From: Polyangiaceae bacterium
GTDB taxonomy: Bacteria; Myxococcota_A; Polyangia; Polyangiales; Polyangiaceae
Length of the DNA stretch: 64,000 nucleotides
Assembly: GCA_016715885.1 (NCBI GenBank)
Contig: JADJXL010000018.1
Coordinates: 496,001 to 560,000, forward strand
Direction of reading: 5' to 3'
A program made the translations under genes and the position numbers. Below the pieces are notes generated by a model. The model ran no database searches. It was given only the letters and a program-made list of their open reading frames with translations, and was not told the DNA's origin. Every line of letters starts with the position of its first letter. Position 1 is the stretch's first letter. Below are positions 8,857 to 16,521 of this stretch, piece by piece.

Positions 8857-8969
8857 GCTTTGGGAGGCTTGATTTCTCGGCACATGCGGCACCCCGAACT
8901 CGCCGCCTTCGGCGGCTCGAACAGCGGGGCCCCCGCCGCAGCGCCGAGAAATCAAGCAACTCCCAAAGC
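8857..8969. repeat. Cruciform/terminator-like element, copy B
   Basis: The outer stem is 25 bp: 8857-8881 pairs with 8943-8969 with only a 2-base bulge on the right arm. A second stem (TGCGGC with GCCGCA) and an inner hairpin GCCGCC-TTC-GGCGGC sit inside. The loop blocks AACTCGCC, GGCTCGAACA and GGGGCCCCC match copy A, while the stem sequences differ and remain complementary. It lies downstream of the GH9 gene and upstream of the acyl-CoA ligase, as expected for a terminator on the minus strand. Confidence 0.7.
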
Positions 8970-9049
8970 TTTGCGTTGTGCAATGTGCCTGAGTAGGATC
9001 AGGAGCGGGTTGCAGGCGCGAGTCGTGGGCGTCAGATGCTTCGAGGCCG

Positions 9050-11236
9050 TTACTTCACGAATTTGGACAGGAGCCGTATGTAGGCCACTTGGTAACCATT
9101 GGAGTTTTCGGTCACGGACCAAGAATTGAGCGGCCAGCTCGTATTGAAGTCCTTGTACGACTTTTGCGCCGGTTGACCTTTGGGTGGCGAAATGGTCTCC
9201 GATGTGCAAATGGCGTTGTTTTGAGGGCTCCCGCATCCGCCCGGGCAGCAACCATCCCAATTGTAGCTCGGGTTGGGTCCGCCCGTCAGAAAACCCGGAG
9301 CCGGACCGTGGGTCGATTGACCGACGCGATCCCACTTCGCGCTGCCGTTTTCGAACCATGCATGGTAAAACTCGTTTGCGCTGTTCTCCGCTCCGAAGCC
9401 GGACATATTCGACAGGAACACGAGCCCAAACGGGTTCGTGCCGTGCAAGTAATGCACGTAGCGCGCAGCAGCCTGCTCGGCAGCGGCATATTTCGTCGCG
9501 TCGACACCGAACGTAATGATGTTCCAAAACATGTTACCTTGGTGCGACTTCGTCCCATTGCTACCCCAAACGTAATCTTTGAGGTACGCGCGATAGGGAT
9601 CCGTCTCGTTCGTCATGGCACCGAAGTTCTCATTGCCGTTCATCGCGCTGTTGTACGTATTCAGAATCGCTTGCGAGACTGCCGCCGTCGCCCCCGGCAA
9701 TTTCGCGTAATAAAGAAGCGCGTCCTGTTGCTCGGTTTCGAACGGATACGCGAAGCTCCACTGCATCAAGTGGATTTGCATGTAGTTGCTATCGACGAAT
9801 TGGCGATAGGTCGGTTTCCCTGTCGCCTCGAAAAGGTACGCGGCCGCTTCCACTTTTTTGCTCAACCGGCCATAATCGTCCGTTTCTTGTTGTCCCGCGC
9901 CGAGCCCTGCGGTGCCGGAATTGTTGTCGTTGTTGTAGAACGTCACGTTCGGATTCGCATTCGCCCAGTTCCATGCGTTTTCTGCGCGCGCCACCAAATC
10001 GTCGGCATACGCCGTGAGCGCCGGATTGTTCAGCGACCTGAATACTTTCGATCCATAGGCAAATGCCAGCGCTGCGCTCAAGGTCGCCGACGTGCTCGCC
10101 GTGCCATAAAGACTCGGCCCCGTCGCCGCCGATGGTGGACTTGCGTGCGCGACGCCGACGATGCTGAGCACCGAGCCATTTGCATTTTGCATGCGCACGA
10201 GCCAATCCATGCCCCACTTGACTTCGTCCACGATGTCGGGGATGCCATTGCCCGATTCGGGAATTCCATAATCGTCGGTGAATGCAACCTTGTTTTCGCT
10301 GTATGCTTGAAGCAACGTCGTCACGTACCGCGCCGTCCAATTCGTGTACTTGTTGTAATCGCCCGCGTCGTACCAACCTCCGGACAAATCGCGCTCCGTT
10401 CCTGCGTCGTTCGGAGCGTTGTACCGCCGGCAATTCTTGTCTTGCAGCGGGCCCAAATGGCTCGCTCCATCGGCCCATGCAGCTCCCGCATGCTCCGCTT
10501 TCTTTTCGTGGCCCGCTCGCTGATAGAAGAACGTGCGAACGGCTGCTTTCAGTACGTCGCGATAAACGTCATTCGCAATGCGCAATTCATGCGAACGCAC
10601 GTCGTTCGTCGTATCGTGCACGTAATACGTTCCGGGCGCGGTTATCGCGGAAAAGTCGAACCACCATACCTTGTCACCGCTCGATGGGTCGACCATGCTG
10701 TTTTTCCACGGAGTAAGGCCTCCCGTGACGACTTGTGCTCCCGTATTCGCATTCACGAGCGCGTACGTGCCCCCGGGTGAAAACGTTTGCGCGGCATCGA
10801 ATCCCATCTCGGGGTCGCGAATGACGGCAATCTTTTGCGCATTGGGTAAATATCCGAATTGATCCACCACGATGTAAGGGCTCGGAGGTGGCTTGACGGG
10901 CATCATGCCTCCGCCCGATCCACCACTGCCTCCCATTCCGCCGGCGCCTCCCATTGCGCCGCCAGCACCACCAGCGCCTCCCATTGCGCCGCCCGTGCCA
11001 CCAGCACCGCCCATTGCGCCGCCAGCACCGCCGGCGCCGCCCATTCCAGCCGAGCCGCCACCGCTGCTCGATGAGGAGCTGGCTCCACCTTCGCCTGCAG
11101 AACCACCTTCGCCTGCGCTACCTCCCGAGCTGGAACTGCTCGGGCTGGTCGAAGTGCCGGTGGTGCTACTGCTGTCGCATGCAGCGATGAGAACGAATGA
11201 AAGCAGCGGAAAACAAGCCAAGAGCGAACGCTTCAT
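9050..11236 (-). CDS. Glycoside hydrolase family 9 endoglucanase, lipoprotein
   Basis: This protein of about 728 residues starts at the ATG at 11236, preceded by a GGAGG Shine-Dalgarno 6 bases upstream; an ATG nine codons earlier has none. A signal peptide ends at the lipobox IAAC. A Ser/Gly/Ala linker (about residues 20-110) with GGAGG-type repeats leads to an N-terminal Ig-like CelD domain (about 115-200). The GH9 (alpha/alpha)6 domain follows, with WYDAGDYNKY (catalytic Asp pair), DEVKWGMDWL, a C-terminal HYLHGTNPFG and the acid Glu in SVTENSNGYQ. It is expected to cut beta-1,4-glucans while tethered to the outer membrane. Confidence 0.92.
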   Translation of the reverse strand: MKRSLLACFPLLSFVLIAACDSSSTTGTSTSPSSSSSGGSAGEGGSAGEGGASSSSSSGGGSAGMGGAGGAGGAMGGAGGTGGAMGGAGGAGGAMGGAGGMGGSGGSGGGMMPVKPPPSPYIVVDQFGYLPNAQKIAVIRDPEMGFDAAQTFSPGGTYALVNANTGAQVVTGGLTPWKNSMVDPSSGDKVWWFDFSAITAPGTYYVHDTTNDVRSHELRIANDVYRDVLKAAVRTFFYQRAGHEKKAEHAGAAWADGASHLGPLQDKNCRRYNAPNDAGTERDLSGGWYDAGDYNKYTNWTARYVTTLLQAYSENKVAFTDDYGIPESGNGIPDIVDEVKWGMDWLVRMQNANGSVLSIVGVAHASPPSAATGPSLYGTASTSATLSAALAFAYGSKVFRSLNNPALTAYADDLVARAENAWNWANANPNVTFYNNDNNSGTAGLGAGQQETDDYGRLSKKVEAAAYLFEATGKPTYRQFVDSNYMQIHLMQWSFAYPFETEQQDALLYYAKLPGATAAVSQAILNTYNSAMNGNENFGAMTNETDPYRAYLKDYVWGSNGTKSHQGNMFWNIITFGVDATKYAAAEQAAARYVHYLHGTNPFGLVFLSNMSGFGAENSANEFYHAWFENGSAKWDRVGQSTHGPAPGFLTGGPNPSYNWDGCCPGGCGSPQNNAICTSETISPPKGQPAQKSYKDFNTSWPLNSWSVTENSNGYQVAYIRLLSKFVK
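10905..11045. repeat. Tandem repeat encoding a Gly/Ala/Met linker
   Basis: Short in-phase repeats built on CCTCCCATTGCGCCGCCAGC encode the (M)GGAGG(T/A)GGA linker of the GH9 lipoprotein on the minus strand. They are coding repeats and show no spacer/repeat organisation. Length polymorphism would be expected between strains. Confidence 0.7.
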
Positions 11237-11315
11237 GAAGAACCTCCGCGGCGATGTTATCATGATGTCGATATCGCGTCTTCAGCAGCACGAATTGATC
11301 GAACCGCACCACATC

Positions 11316-12860
11316 ATGCACCACTCCGACTGGCTCGCGCGTCGCGCTGCCCTTTCACCGAACAAAGTCGCGCTCATCGACAATGTGCATGGTGGACAAA
11401 CCATCACGTATCGCCAATGGAATCGTTCGGCGAATCGAACCGCACACTTTCTGCACGAGCGCCTTGGCATGAATAAAGGTGATCGCGTCGCTGTGCTTTC
11501 GTTGAACGACGTCGACGTGCTCGATGTCTGGTTTGCCTGCGCCAAACTCGGCGCCATCTTCGCGCCGCTCAATCATCGGCTCACGCCGCGCGAGCTTGCG
11601 TTATACCTTTCGACGATTACGCCCACGATTCTTGCTTATGGCAAGGAGTTTGCCCCCATCGCGTCCGAGCTTCAAGCCACGCAAGGTTTGTCCGTACGCA
11701 ACTTCGTGGCGCTCGATGGAGCTGCGCGCGCACGAGGCGACGACGTCGACTTTGCCGATCGCGCGCTCGCATCCGATGCGCAGCCTGCGCCGGTCGACGT
11801 TGCATGGGACGATCCGTGGGTTCTTTGTGGAACGGGCGGTACGACGGGTACGCCCAAAGCCGCGAAGCTCACGTACCGCAGCATGACGGCCAATGCGGTG
11901 AACACCGTATCGAGTTTTGGCCTCGTTTCCTCGGACGTGACGCTGCTCAACGCGCCGCTTTTTCACACCGGAGGACTCAACGTGTTCACGGCGCCGCTCG
12001 TCTTCGCGGGCGGCACGTCCATCGTGTGCCGATCGTTCGATCCCGAAGAAGTTCTCGCGTCGGTCGCATCCAAAGGTGTTTCGATTTTCTTTGGTGTACC
12101 AACGATGTTCCTGAGTTTGTCGCAGGCCGCAGAGTTTGCCCAGGGAGCCCTTCGAGCGCTCCGCATTTGCATCAGCGGGGGCGCGCCGTGTCCCGAGCCC
12201 ATTTTTCACGCGTATTGGGACTGCGGCATCGATCTGAAGACGGGATACGGTTTGACCGAAGCGGGGCCGAACAACTTTTGGCTTCCTGCGGAGGACGCTC
12301 GGCGCAAGGTGGGATCCGTCGGCGCGCCGCTCTTTTTCGTGGACATGCGCATCGTGGATGAAGCACGCGCTCCGGTTTGTCCGGGCGACGTGGGCGAGCT
12401 CGAGCTGCAAGGTCCGCACGTGTTTGGCGGCTACTGGGACGCTCCGAAGGCGACGGCGGACGTGCTCGCGGGTGGCTGGTTACGCACGGGCGATCTCGCG
12501 CGACAGGACGACGAAGGTCACGTGTTCATCGCGGGGCGCAGCAAGGATCTCATCATTTCGGGCGGGGAAAACATCTATCCGGCCGAAGTCGAAGCGGTGC
12601 TCATGGCGCATCCCGACGTGATCGAAGCAGCGGTCATCGGCGTTGCGCATGCGAAGTGGGGACAAGTGCCGCGAGCGATCGTCGTGCTTCGAGAAGCGGC
12701 CCGGACAAACTCAACCGCGCTTCGTGAAACGCTCGGGACGTTCTGCCGCGCGCGGCTTGCGAAGTACAAGGTGCCCGAGTCGTTCGTGTTCGCAGCGTCG
12801 TTGCCGCGCACGGGCGCAGGCAAGATCGACAAGAAGCAGCTTGCGCGTGACTACGCGTGA
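11316..12860 (+). CDS. Acyl-CoA synthetase (ANL superfamily), second copy
   Basis: This 514-residue protein is paralogous to the ligase at 7230-8765. Motifs seen are CGTGGTTGTPKAAK (AMP-binding loop), GYGLTEAGPNN, WLRTGDLARQDD, AGRSKDLIISGGENIYPAEV and the C-terminal TGAGKIDKKQ lysine. I use the ATG at 11316 (MHHSDWLARRAAL), where ligase similarity begins; in-frame ATGs at 11262/11265 are possible, and sequence upstream of those is antisense to the GH9 linker. It is divergent from the GH9 gene with only about 80 bases between starts. Substrate is undetermined; a medium/long-chain acyl or aryl acid is likely. Confidence 0.88.
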   Translation: MHHSDWLARRAALSPNKVALIDNVHGGQTITYRQWNRSANRTAHFLHERLGMNKGDRVAVLSLNDVDVLDVWFACAKLGAIFAPLNHRLTPRELALYLSTITPTILAYGKEFAPIASELQATQGLSVRNFVALDGAARARGDDVDFADRALASDAQPAPVDVAWDDPWVLCGTGGTTGTPKAAKLTYRSMTANAVNTVSSFGLVSSDVTLLNAPLFHTGGLNVFTAPLVFAGGTSIVCRSFDPEEVLASVASKGVSIFFGVPTMFLSLSQAAEFAQGALRALRICISGGAPCPEPIFHAYWDCGIDLKTGYGLTEAGPNNFWLPAEDARRKVGSVGAPLFFVDMRIVDEARAPVCPGDVGELELQGPHVFGGYWDAPKATADVLAGGWLRTGDLARQDDEGHVFIAGRSKDLIISGGENIYPAEVEAVLMAHPDVIEAAVIGVAHAKWGQVPRAIVVLREAARTNSTALRETLGTFCRARLAKYKVPESFVFAASLPRTGAGKIDKKQLARDYA

Positions 12861-12911
12861 CGACGTCGACGACGTGTTCACCTTCTATCGACGAACCGTC
12901 GCGCGTGAGGT

Positions 12912-13874
12912 ATGAGTGCACCTCCCATGACGTTCCAAGATCTCATCCTCACCCTTCAAAAGTTCTGGGCCGAGCGTGGTTGCCTCGTCGTGCAGCCGTA
13001 CAACTCCGAGGTTGGCGCAGGCACGTACAACCCCGCGACGTTCTTGCGAGCGCTCGGGCCCGAGCCTTGGAACGTTGCGTTCGTCGAACCGTCTCGTCGT
13101 CCCGCCGATGGTCGGTACGGGGAAAACCCGAACCGCATGCAGCAATTTCACCAGTTCCAAGTCATCTTGAAGCCGAGCCCGCTCGATATTCAGGACCTGT
13201 ACCTCGAATCGCTCCGAGCGCTCGGCACGGACCCGCTCAAGCATGACGTTCGGTTCATCGAGGACGATTGGGAGTCACCGACGCTCGGTGCTTGGGGTTT
13301 GGGTTGGCAGGTTTGGATTGACGGACTCGAGATTTCGCAATTCACGTATTTCCAGCAAGTGGGCGGAATCGATTGTCGTCCGGTATCGGGCGAGCTGACC
13401 TACGGGCTCGAACGCATTGCGATGTATTTGCAGGACAAGGACAGCATTTACGACGTGGTGTATTCGAATTCGGGCGGCAAGGTCGTTCGTTATGGTGAAT
13501 TGTACCAGCGCGCCGAATGGGAATGGTCCACGTACAATTTCGAGGAAGCCGACATCGACGAACACTTTGCGGCATTCGACAAATACGAGAGCGAAGCGAA
13601 GCGGCTGCTTTTCCGCGGCGTCGATCCTCATGCGAAAGGCGCCAAGCCGGATGCGAAAAAGGCGCTCGTATTGCCTGCGTACGATTTCGTCGTGAAAGCG
13701 GCGCATCGTTTCAACGTGCTCGATGCACGCGGGGCGATCAGCGTGACGGAACGGCAAAGGTTCATTGGGCGCGTGCGTGCGCTCGCGCGACTCGTGGCCG
13801 AAAGCTACTTGGCACAACGCGAAGCGCTTGGATTTCCGCTCCTGCCGCAGCAAGAAAAACTCGCGGCCGAATAA
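12912..13874 (+). CDS. glyQ: Glycyl-tRNA synthetase alpha subunit
   Basis: This 320-residue catalytic subunit of the bacterial alpha2beta2 glycyl-tRNA synthetase charges tRNA-Gly. It contains the characteristic TFQDLILTLQKFWAERGC start, QPYNSEVGAGTYNPATFLRA, EPSRRPADGRYGENPNR and QFTYFQQVGGIDCRP blocks, and ends with a tail of RQRFIGRVRALAR type. Length and content are standard. The beta subunit glyS, usually adjacent, is not present; the next gene is an SDR oxidoreductase. Confidence 0.96.
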   Translation: MSAPPMTFQDLILTLQKFWAERGCLVVQPYNSEVGAGTYNPATFLRALGPEPWNVAFVEPSRRPADGRYGENPNRMQQFHQFQVILKPSPLDIQDLYLESLRALGTDPLKHDVRFIEDDWESPTLGAWGLGWQVWIDGLEISQFTYFQQVGGIDCRPVSGELTYGLERIAMYLQDKDSIYDVVYSNSGGKVVRYGELYQRAEWEWSTYNFEEADIDEHFAAFDKYESEAKRLLFRGVDPHAKGAKPDAKKALVLPAYDFVVKAAHRFNVLDARGAISVTERQRFIGRVRALARLVAESYLAQREALGFPLLPQQEKLAAE

Positions 13875-13916
13875 CGAATACATTCAAAAAACAATCCATT
13901 TCGGGGAGGCTCCCGC

Positions 13917-14675
13917 ATGCGAAGGCTGGAAGGCAAGATCGCTCTGATTACGGGCGGTGGGTCGGGTCTTGGGGCAGCTTCGGCGCGGCGACTCTATGCG
14001 GAAGGTGCATTCGTATGGATTACCGATCGCGTGGCCCCTGGCGGGCAGGCGCTTGCCCAAGAGCTTGGTGAGCGGGCCATTTTTCGCGAGCTCGACGTGA
14101 CGAAAGAAGCGGCGTGGATCGAGGTCATCGATGCCATTGCCGCAGCTCACGAAAAACTCGACATTTTAGTCAACAATGCGGGCGTGGGCGTTGTTGCGGA
14201 CATCGAGGAGACGACGCTGGAGCAGTGGCGATTCGTGCATTCGGTGAACGTGGAGGGCACGTTTTTAGGGTGCAAACACGGCATTCGATTGATGAAAAAG
14301 AGGGGCGGCAGCATCATCAACATATCGAGCATTGCGGGCATGGTGGGCGATCCCAAGCTGGCTGCGTATTGTTCGAGCAAAGGTGCGGTGCGGACGTTGA
14401 CGAAAGCGGTAGCGGTGCATTGCGCACGAAAACAATATGGAATTCGAGTCAATTCCTTGCATCCGGCGTTCATCGATACGCCGATGGTGGACGGAATCGT
14501 TGCGGCGGCAAAGGATCAGGAAAAAGCGCGAGCAGGCTTATCGCGAGCGATTCCACTGGGCCACATCGGGGAACCCAATGACGTGGCCGCAGCGGTCGCA
14601 TACTTGGCTTCGGATGATGCGAAATTCGTGACGGGCGCGGAGCTCGTGCTGGATGGCGGGTTATTGGCGCAGTAG
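13917..14675 (+). CDS. SDR-family NAD(P)-dependent oxidoreductase
   Basis: This classical short-chain dehydrogenase/reductase has 252 residues. The Rossmann motif TGGGSGLGAASA lies at about residues 12-23 and NNAGVG at about 85-90. The catalytic Ser is in NISSIAG, with YCSSK giving the Tyr and Lys (about 151-155). It is preceded by a strong GGGGAGG ribosome site. The sequence resembles 3-alpha/3-beta-hydroxysteroid- and cyclopentanol-type dehydrogenases, but the substrate cannot be fixed. It lies at the far side of the mini-island; before the insertion its stop would have faced the pyrE stop directly. Confidence 0.9.
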   Translation: MRRLEGKIALITGGGSGLGAASARRLYAEGAFVWITDRVAPGGQALAQELGERAIFRELDVTKEAAWIEVIDAIAAAHEKLDILVNNAGVGVVADIEETTLEQWRFVHSVNVEGTFLGCKHGIRLMKKRGGSIINISSIAGMVGDPKLAAYCSSKGAVRTLTKAVAVHCARKQYGIRVNSLHPAFIDTPMVDGIVAAAKDQEKARAGLSRAIPLGHIGEPNDVAAAVAYLASDDAKFVTGAELVLDGGLLAQ

Positions 14676-14706
14676 CAAATTTATTTTGCTCGGACAAACC
14701 TATTCG

Positions 14707-14759
14707 TCCGCCATGAAATCCCGCCGCGTGCAAATCGATACCACGGGCAAACCCGCCGC
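14707..14759 (-). other. Distal pyrE 3'-end duplicate (attachment-site copy)
   Basis: Read on the minus strand this encodes the same residues as the pyrE C-terminus (AAGLPVVSICTRRDFMAD), then E and a TAG at 14702-14700. It is 53 bp, identical to 16538-16590 except for one synonymous base. It is probably the ancestral end of pyrE, displaced by the insertion. Confidence 0.8.
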
Positions 14760-14805
14760 ATGAACTCGTTCGGAATGAGCCATCGTCATCGCGTCGTCAA
14801 GAGCT

Positions 14806-15528
14806 TCACTCGTTGGGTGTCTCGTTCGTAATGTGGGGCGTGGGATCAATTACGTTGGCTGCTTGTTCATTCGAACCAGACTGTTCCCACATACGAGGGA
14901 GCTGCGAATGTTTCGCCTTGGATATTCGATATTGCATGGGCCTACAGATGATGTGTTCGACGAGAATGCCTTCTGTGGGCGACAAGAAGGATTCAGTGCG
15001 GCACGCGATGGCGGAGAAGGCGGTATCGGCAGAAGCTACAACTACACGCTCGCCACTTTCTAAACAGCCCGCGTCGCATGCCATGAGTACTGCTTGTACA
15101 CACAACGCAAACCCCCCGCCGAGTACGCCATACGCTTCGGATATGGGTGTCCATTCACCGGATCGTTCGCGACCGACATGGATTCCTTTGAAGGGGAGGT
15201 GTGCTGTGACCACTGCAACACCCAATGCTGCAAGCTCGTCACGCATTGCTTGCTTAATGCCTGTGCGAACCGTCGGGCTACCGGGATCGGCGGGATTCGT
15301 GCGGTAAGGGCGTCCGAAGGGAGGCGTAACAGCAATGAGCTGAAGATCGGAGTAGCCTTCCTGGGTTAGGATTTTCGTTGCTGCAAAATGCGCTCCTGCC
15401 CCAGTTCCGCTGAAAATGACCACCTTCTTAATTTGGGTGTGGATGCACCATTCAATCGATTGCATGATGCAGTCCTGCAAGAAATCTTTACCTTCACCGG
15501 GGAAATAAACAGTGGATTCATGCCTCAT
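14806..15528 (-). CDS. PK_C-like (pyruvate kinase C-terminal-fold) protein, island gene C
   Basis: This 240-residue protein is the third gene of the island. It aligns by eye with the stand-alone PK_C-like family: KKVVIFSGTGAGAHFAA (about 35-50) corresponds to the phosphate-binding strand-loop. GVAVVTAH (about 103-110) and YGVLGGGFALCVQAVLMACDAGCL followed by VVVASADTAF match the conserved second half. The family has a pyruvate-kinase-C-domain fold and may bind a phosphorylated or nucleotide ligand; no reaction is established. Its ATG overlaps the stop of gene B (15525-15528). About 30 C-terminal residues appear unstructured and Asn/Thr-rich. Confidence 0.75.
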   Translation of the reverse strand: MRHESTVYFPGEGKDFLQDCIMQSIEWCIHTQIKKVVIFSGTGAGAHFAATKILTQEGYSDLQLIAVTPPFGRPYRTNPADPGSPTVRTGIKQAMRDELAALGVAVVTAHLPFKGIHVGRERSGEWTPISEAYGVLGGGFALCVQAVLMACDAGCLESGERVVVASADTAFSAIACRTESFLSPTEGILVEHIICRPMQYRISKAKHSQLPRMWEQSGSNEQAANVIDPTPHITNETPNE

Positions 15529-16028
15529 AGTTTTTTCCGTACTGGGTATGTGCCGTCATTGCGGTACGCAGCTACCATCCGAATAAACTCGCGTGGATCG
15601 ATATCTTTTACATTGGGCGTTACGCGATCACATGAGACGTGCTCTCCAACATTCGGCAGGATATGAACGTGATGTCCGAACTGGTCCAAGTCGAATCGAA
15701 AGATCGCGTCACCTAGCTGCACGCCATAATGCAGCGCATAGTGTTTTCGCTGCCAGTTGCAAAGGTCCACTTGCGCTTCACTCTCGGGCATATAGGGTGG
15801 CGTGCCATGCCGCGCGTTAAGTTGGATTTCAATTTTAAGATCGTGGCCATCTTTGAGCGAGAAGATGAGGCGCAGCCAAATGCCGGCAATAGCGTCGTTG
15901 TGGCTTCCCGAGGGTCTTGTTCTCAGCTGCCCGGAGTTGAATTCGCCCGGTCCCAGTTGCTCTACGGCCGCAATCAAACCAGGAAAAAATCGCTCCCAAT
16001 ATCGATATTGCTTTTGATCCAAAGCCAT
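15525..16028 (-). CDS. Unknown protein with R-F-D-L-D-x-x-G-H-H-V-H motif, island gene B
   Basis: This 167-residue protein has no signal peptide or membrane segment. The central region KIEIQLN.. leads to YALHYGVQLGDAIFRFDLDQ and then FGHHVHILPN, after which a short helical C-terminus follows. The paired His and acidic residues suggest a metal or nucleotide site. It has some resemblance to small toxin-like families such as DUF6516, but I cannot confirm this. It sits between genes A and C, overlapping gene A for about 190 bases in another frame and gene C by 4 bases. Pairing with A or C as a toxin/antitoxin or defence cassette is inference. Confidence 0.7.
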   Translation of the reverse strand: MALDQKQYRYWERFFPGLIAAVEQLGPGEFNSGQLRTRPSGSHNDAIAGIWLRLIFSLKDGHDLKIEIQLNARHGTPPYMPESEAQVDLCNWQRKHYALHYGVQLGDAIFRFDLDQFGHHVHILPNVGEHVSCDRVTPNVKDIDPREFIRMVAAYRNDGTYPVRKKL

Positions 16029-16416
16029 TGTTGTTACGGTTCCCTTTAAAGTCTAAAACAAATAGTACAAAGATAGAAAGGGCCGCATCTGCGGCCCCAC
16101 CCTCACTCTCTACCGAAGTAGATTGTTCCCATAGTTCTAATTCTTCGTCTGGAGCATCAGCGTCTAGCCATGACCTGTACCAGCAGTACACGCTGTGCCA
16201 TCGGGCGACCAAATCATCTTCGTGCAATCGATTCGCCCGATCGAGCGCCATGAGCGTCTGGCGAACATTTCGACGAATTTTCAACCGTTCGGCTAGTTCT
16301 CTTTCGATCTCTTGCAATTCGGCTAGCACATCATCGAAGGAGTCGAAAGACACCGGAGCAGAGTCTTCCGTATCTCTACCATTTGCAGGCTCGGTTTGTT
16401 TCACTGCTACATCCAT
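15835..16416 (-). CDS. Unknown coiled-coil-rich protein, island gene A; possible C-terminal frameshift
   Basis: The frame starts at the ATG at 16416 (a TTG lies at 16422) and runs 193 residues. Residues about 25-95 are charged and helical (VLAELQEIERELAERLKIRR, DRANRLHEDDLVARWHS), then comes an acidic stretch. From about residue 129 the frame overlaps gene B by 194 bases and becomes Arg-rich (TGRIQLRAAENKTLGKPQRR), which looks like shadow sequence. Both other frames contain stops (TAG and TAA) just before gene B, so a one-base indel may have removed the normal stop. An internal GC hairpin followed by a T-rich run lies at 16060-16097. Function unknown. Confidence 0.6.
   Translation of the reverse strand: MDVAVKQTEPANGRDTEDSAPVSFDSFDDVLAELQEIERELAERLKIRRNVRQTLMALDRANRLHEDDLVARWHSVYCWYRSWLDADAPDEELELWEQSTSVESEGGAADAALSIFVLFVLDFKGNRNNNGFGSKAISILGAIFSWFDCGRRATGTGRIQLRAAENKTLGKPQRRYCRHLAAPHLLAQRWPRS
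16060..16097 (-). terminator. Hairpin plus T-rich run inside the island operon
   Basis: On the minus strand GGGCCGC-AGAT-GCGGCCC (16097-16080) is followed by TTTCTATCTTTGTACTATTT. This is terminator- or attenuator-like and lies about 30-70 bases before the gene B ATG, within the present gene A frame. It would set different levels of A relative to B and C, or mark the old 3' end of gene A. Confidence 0.5.
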
Positions 16417-16427
16417 GACCAATTCAA

Positions 16428-16456
16428 ATGATGCCGAAACTCCTGCTCAACGTCAA
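16428..16456 (-). promoter_or_regulatory. Possible promoter of the island operon
   Basis: On the minus strand TTGACG (16456-16451) and CATCAT (16433-16428) are 17 bases apart, 11 bases before the ATG at 16416. No ribosome site precedes that ATG, so a very short leader or leaderless message is implied. The -10 box matches TATAAT at four of six positions. Confidence 0.35.
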
Positions 16457-16521
16457 GGAACAATGTCGGACCTTGTGCTTGATCAGGTGCCACTGCTCGT
16501 CATCATCGTTCGGGACAGTTT

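Noticed and set aside
9089..10780. A 563-codon plus-strand frame
   Set aside because: It is antisense to the GH9 catalytic domain, whose motifs are complete.
10905..11045. CRISPR-like repeats
   Set aside because: Repeats are short, in phase and without unique spacers; they encode a Gly/Ala linker.
10893..11315. N-terminal extension of the second acyl-CoA ligase
   Set aside because: The extra residues are Pro/Ala repeats antisense to the GH9 linker; ligase similarity begins near 11316.
12861..13916. A glyS partner next to glyQ
   Set aside because: The downstream gene is an SDR with intact Rossmann and Tyr-x3-Lys motifs; glyS must be elsewhere.
16020..16060. Programmed frameshift joining island genes A and B
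   Set aside because: Gene B is in the +1 frame and no standard slippery heptamer is in phase; loss of the gene A stop by an indel is simpler.
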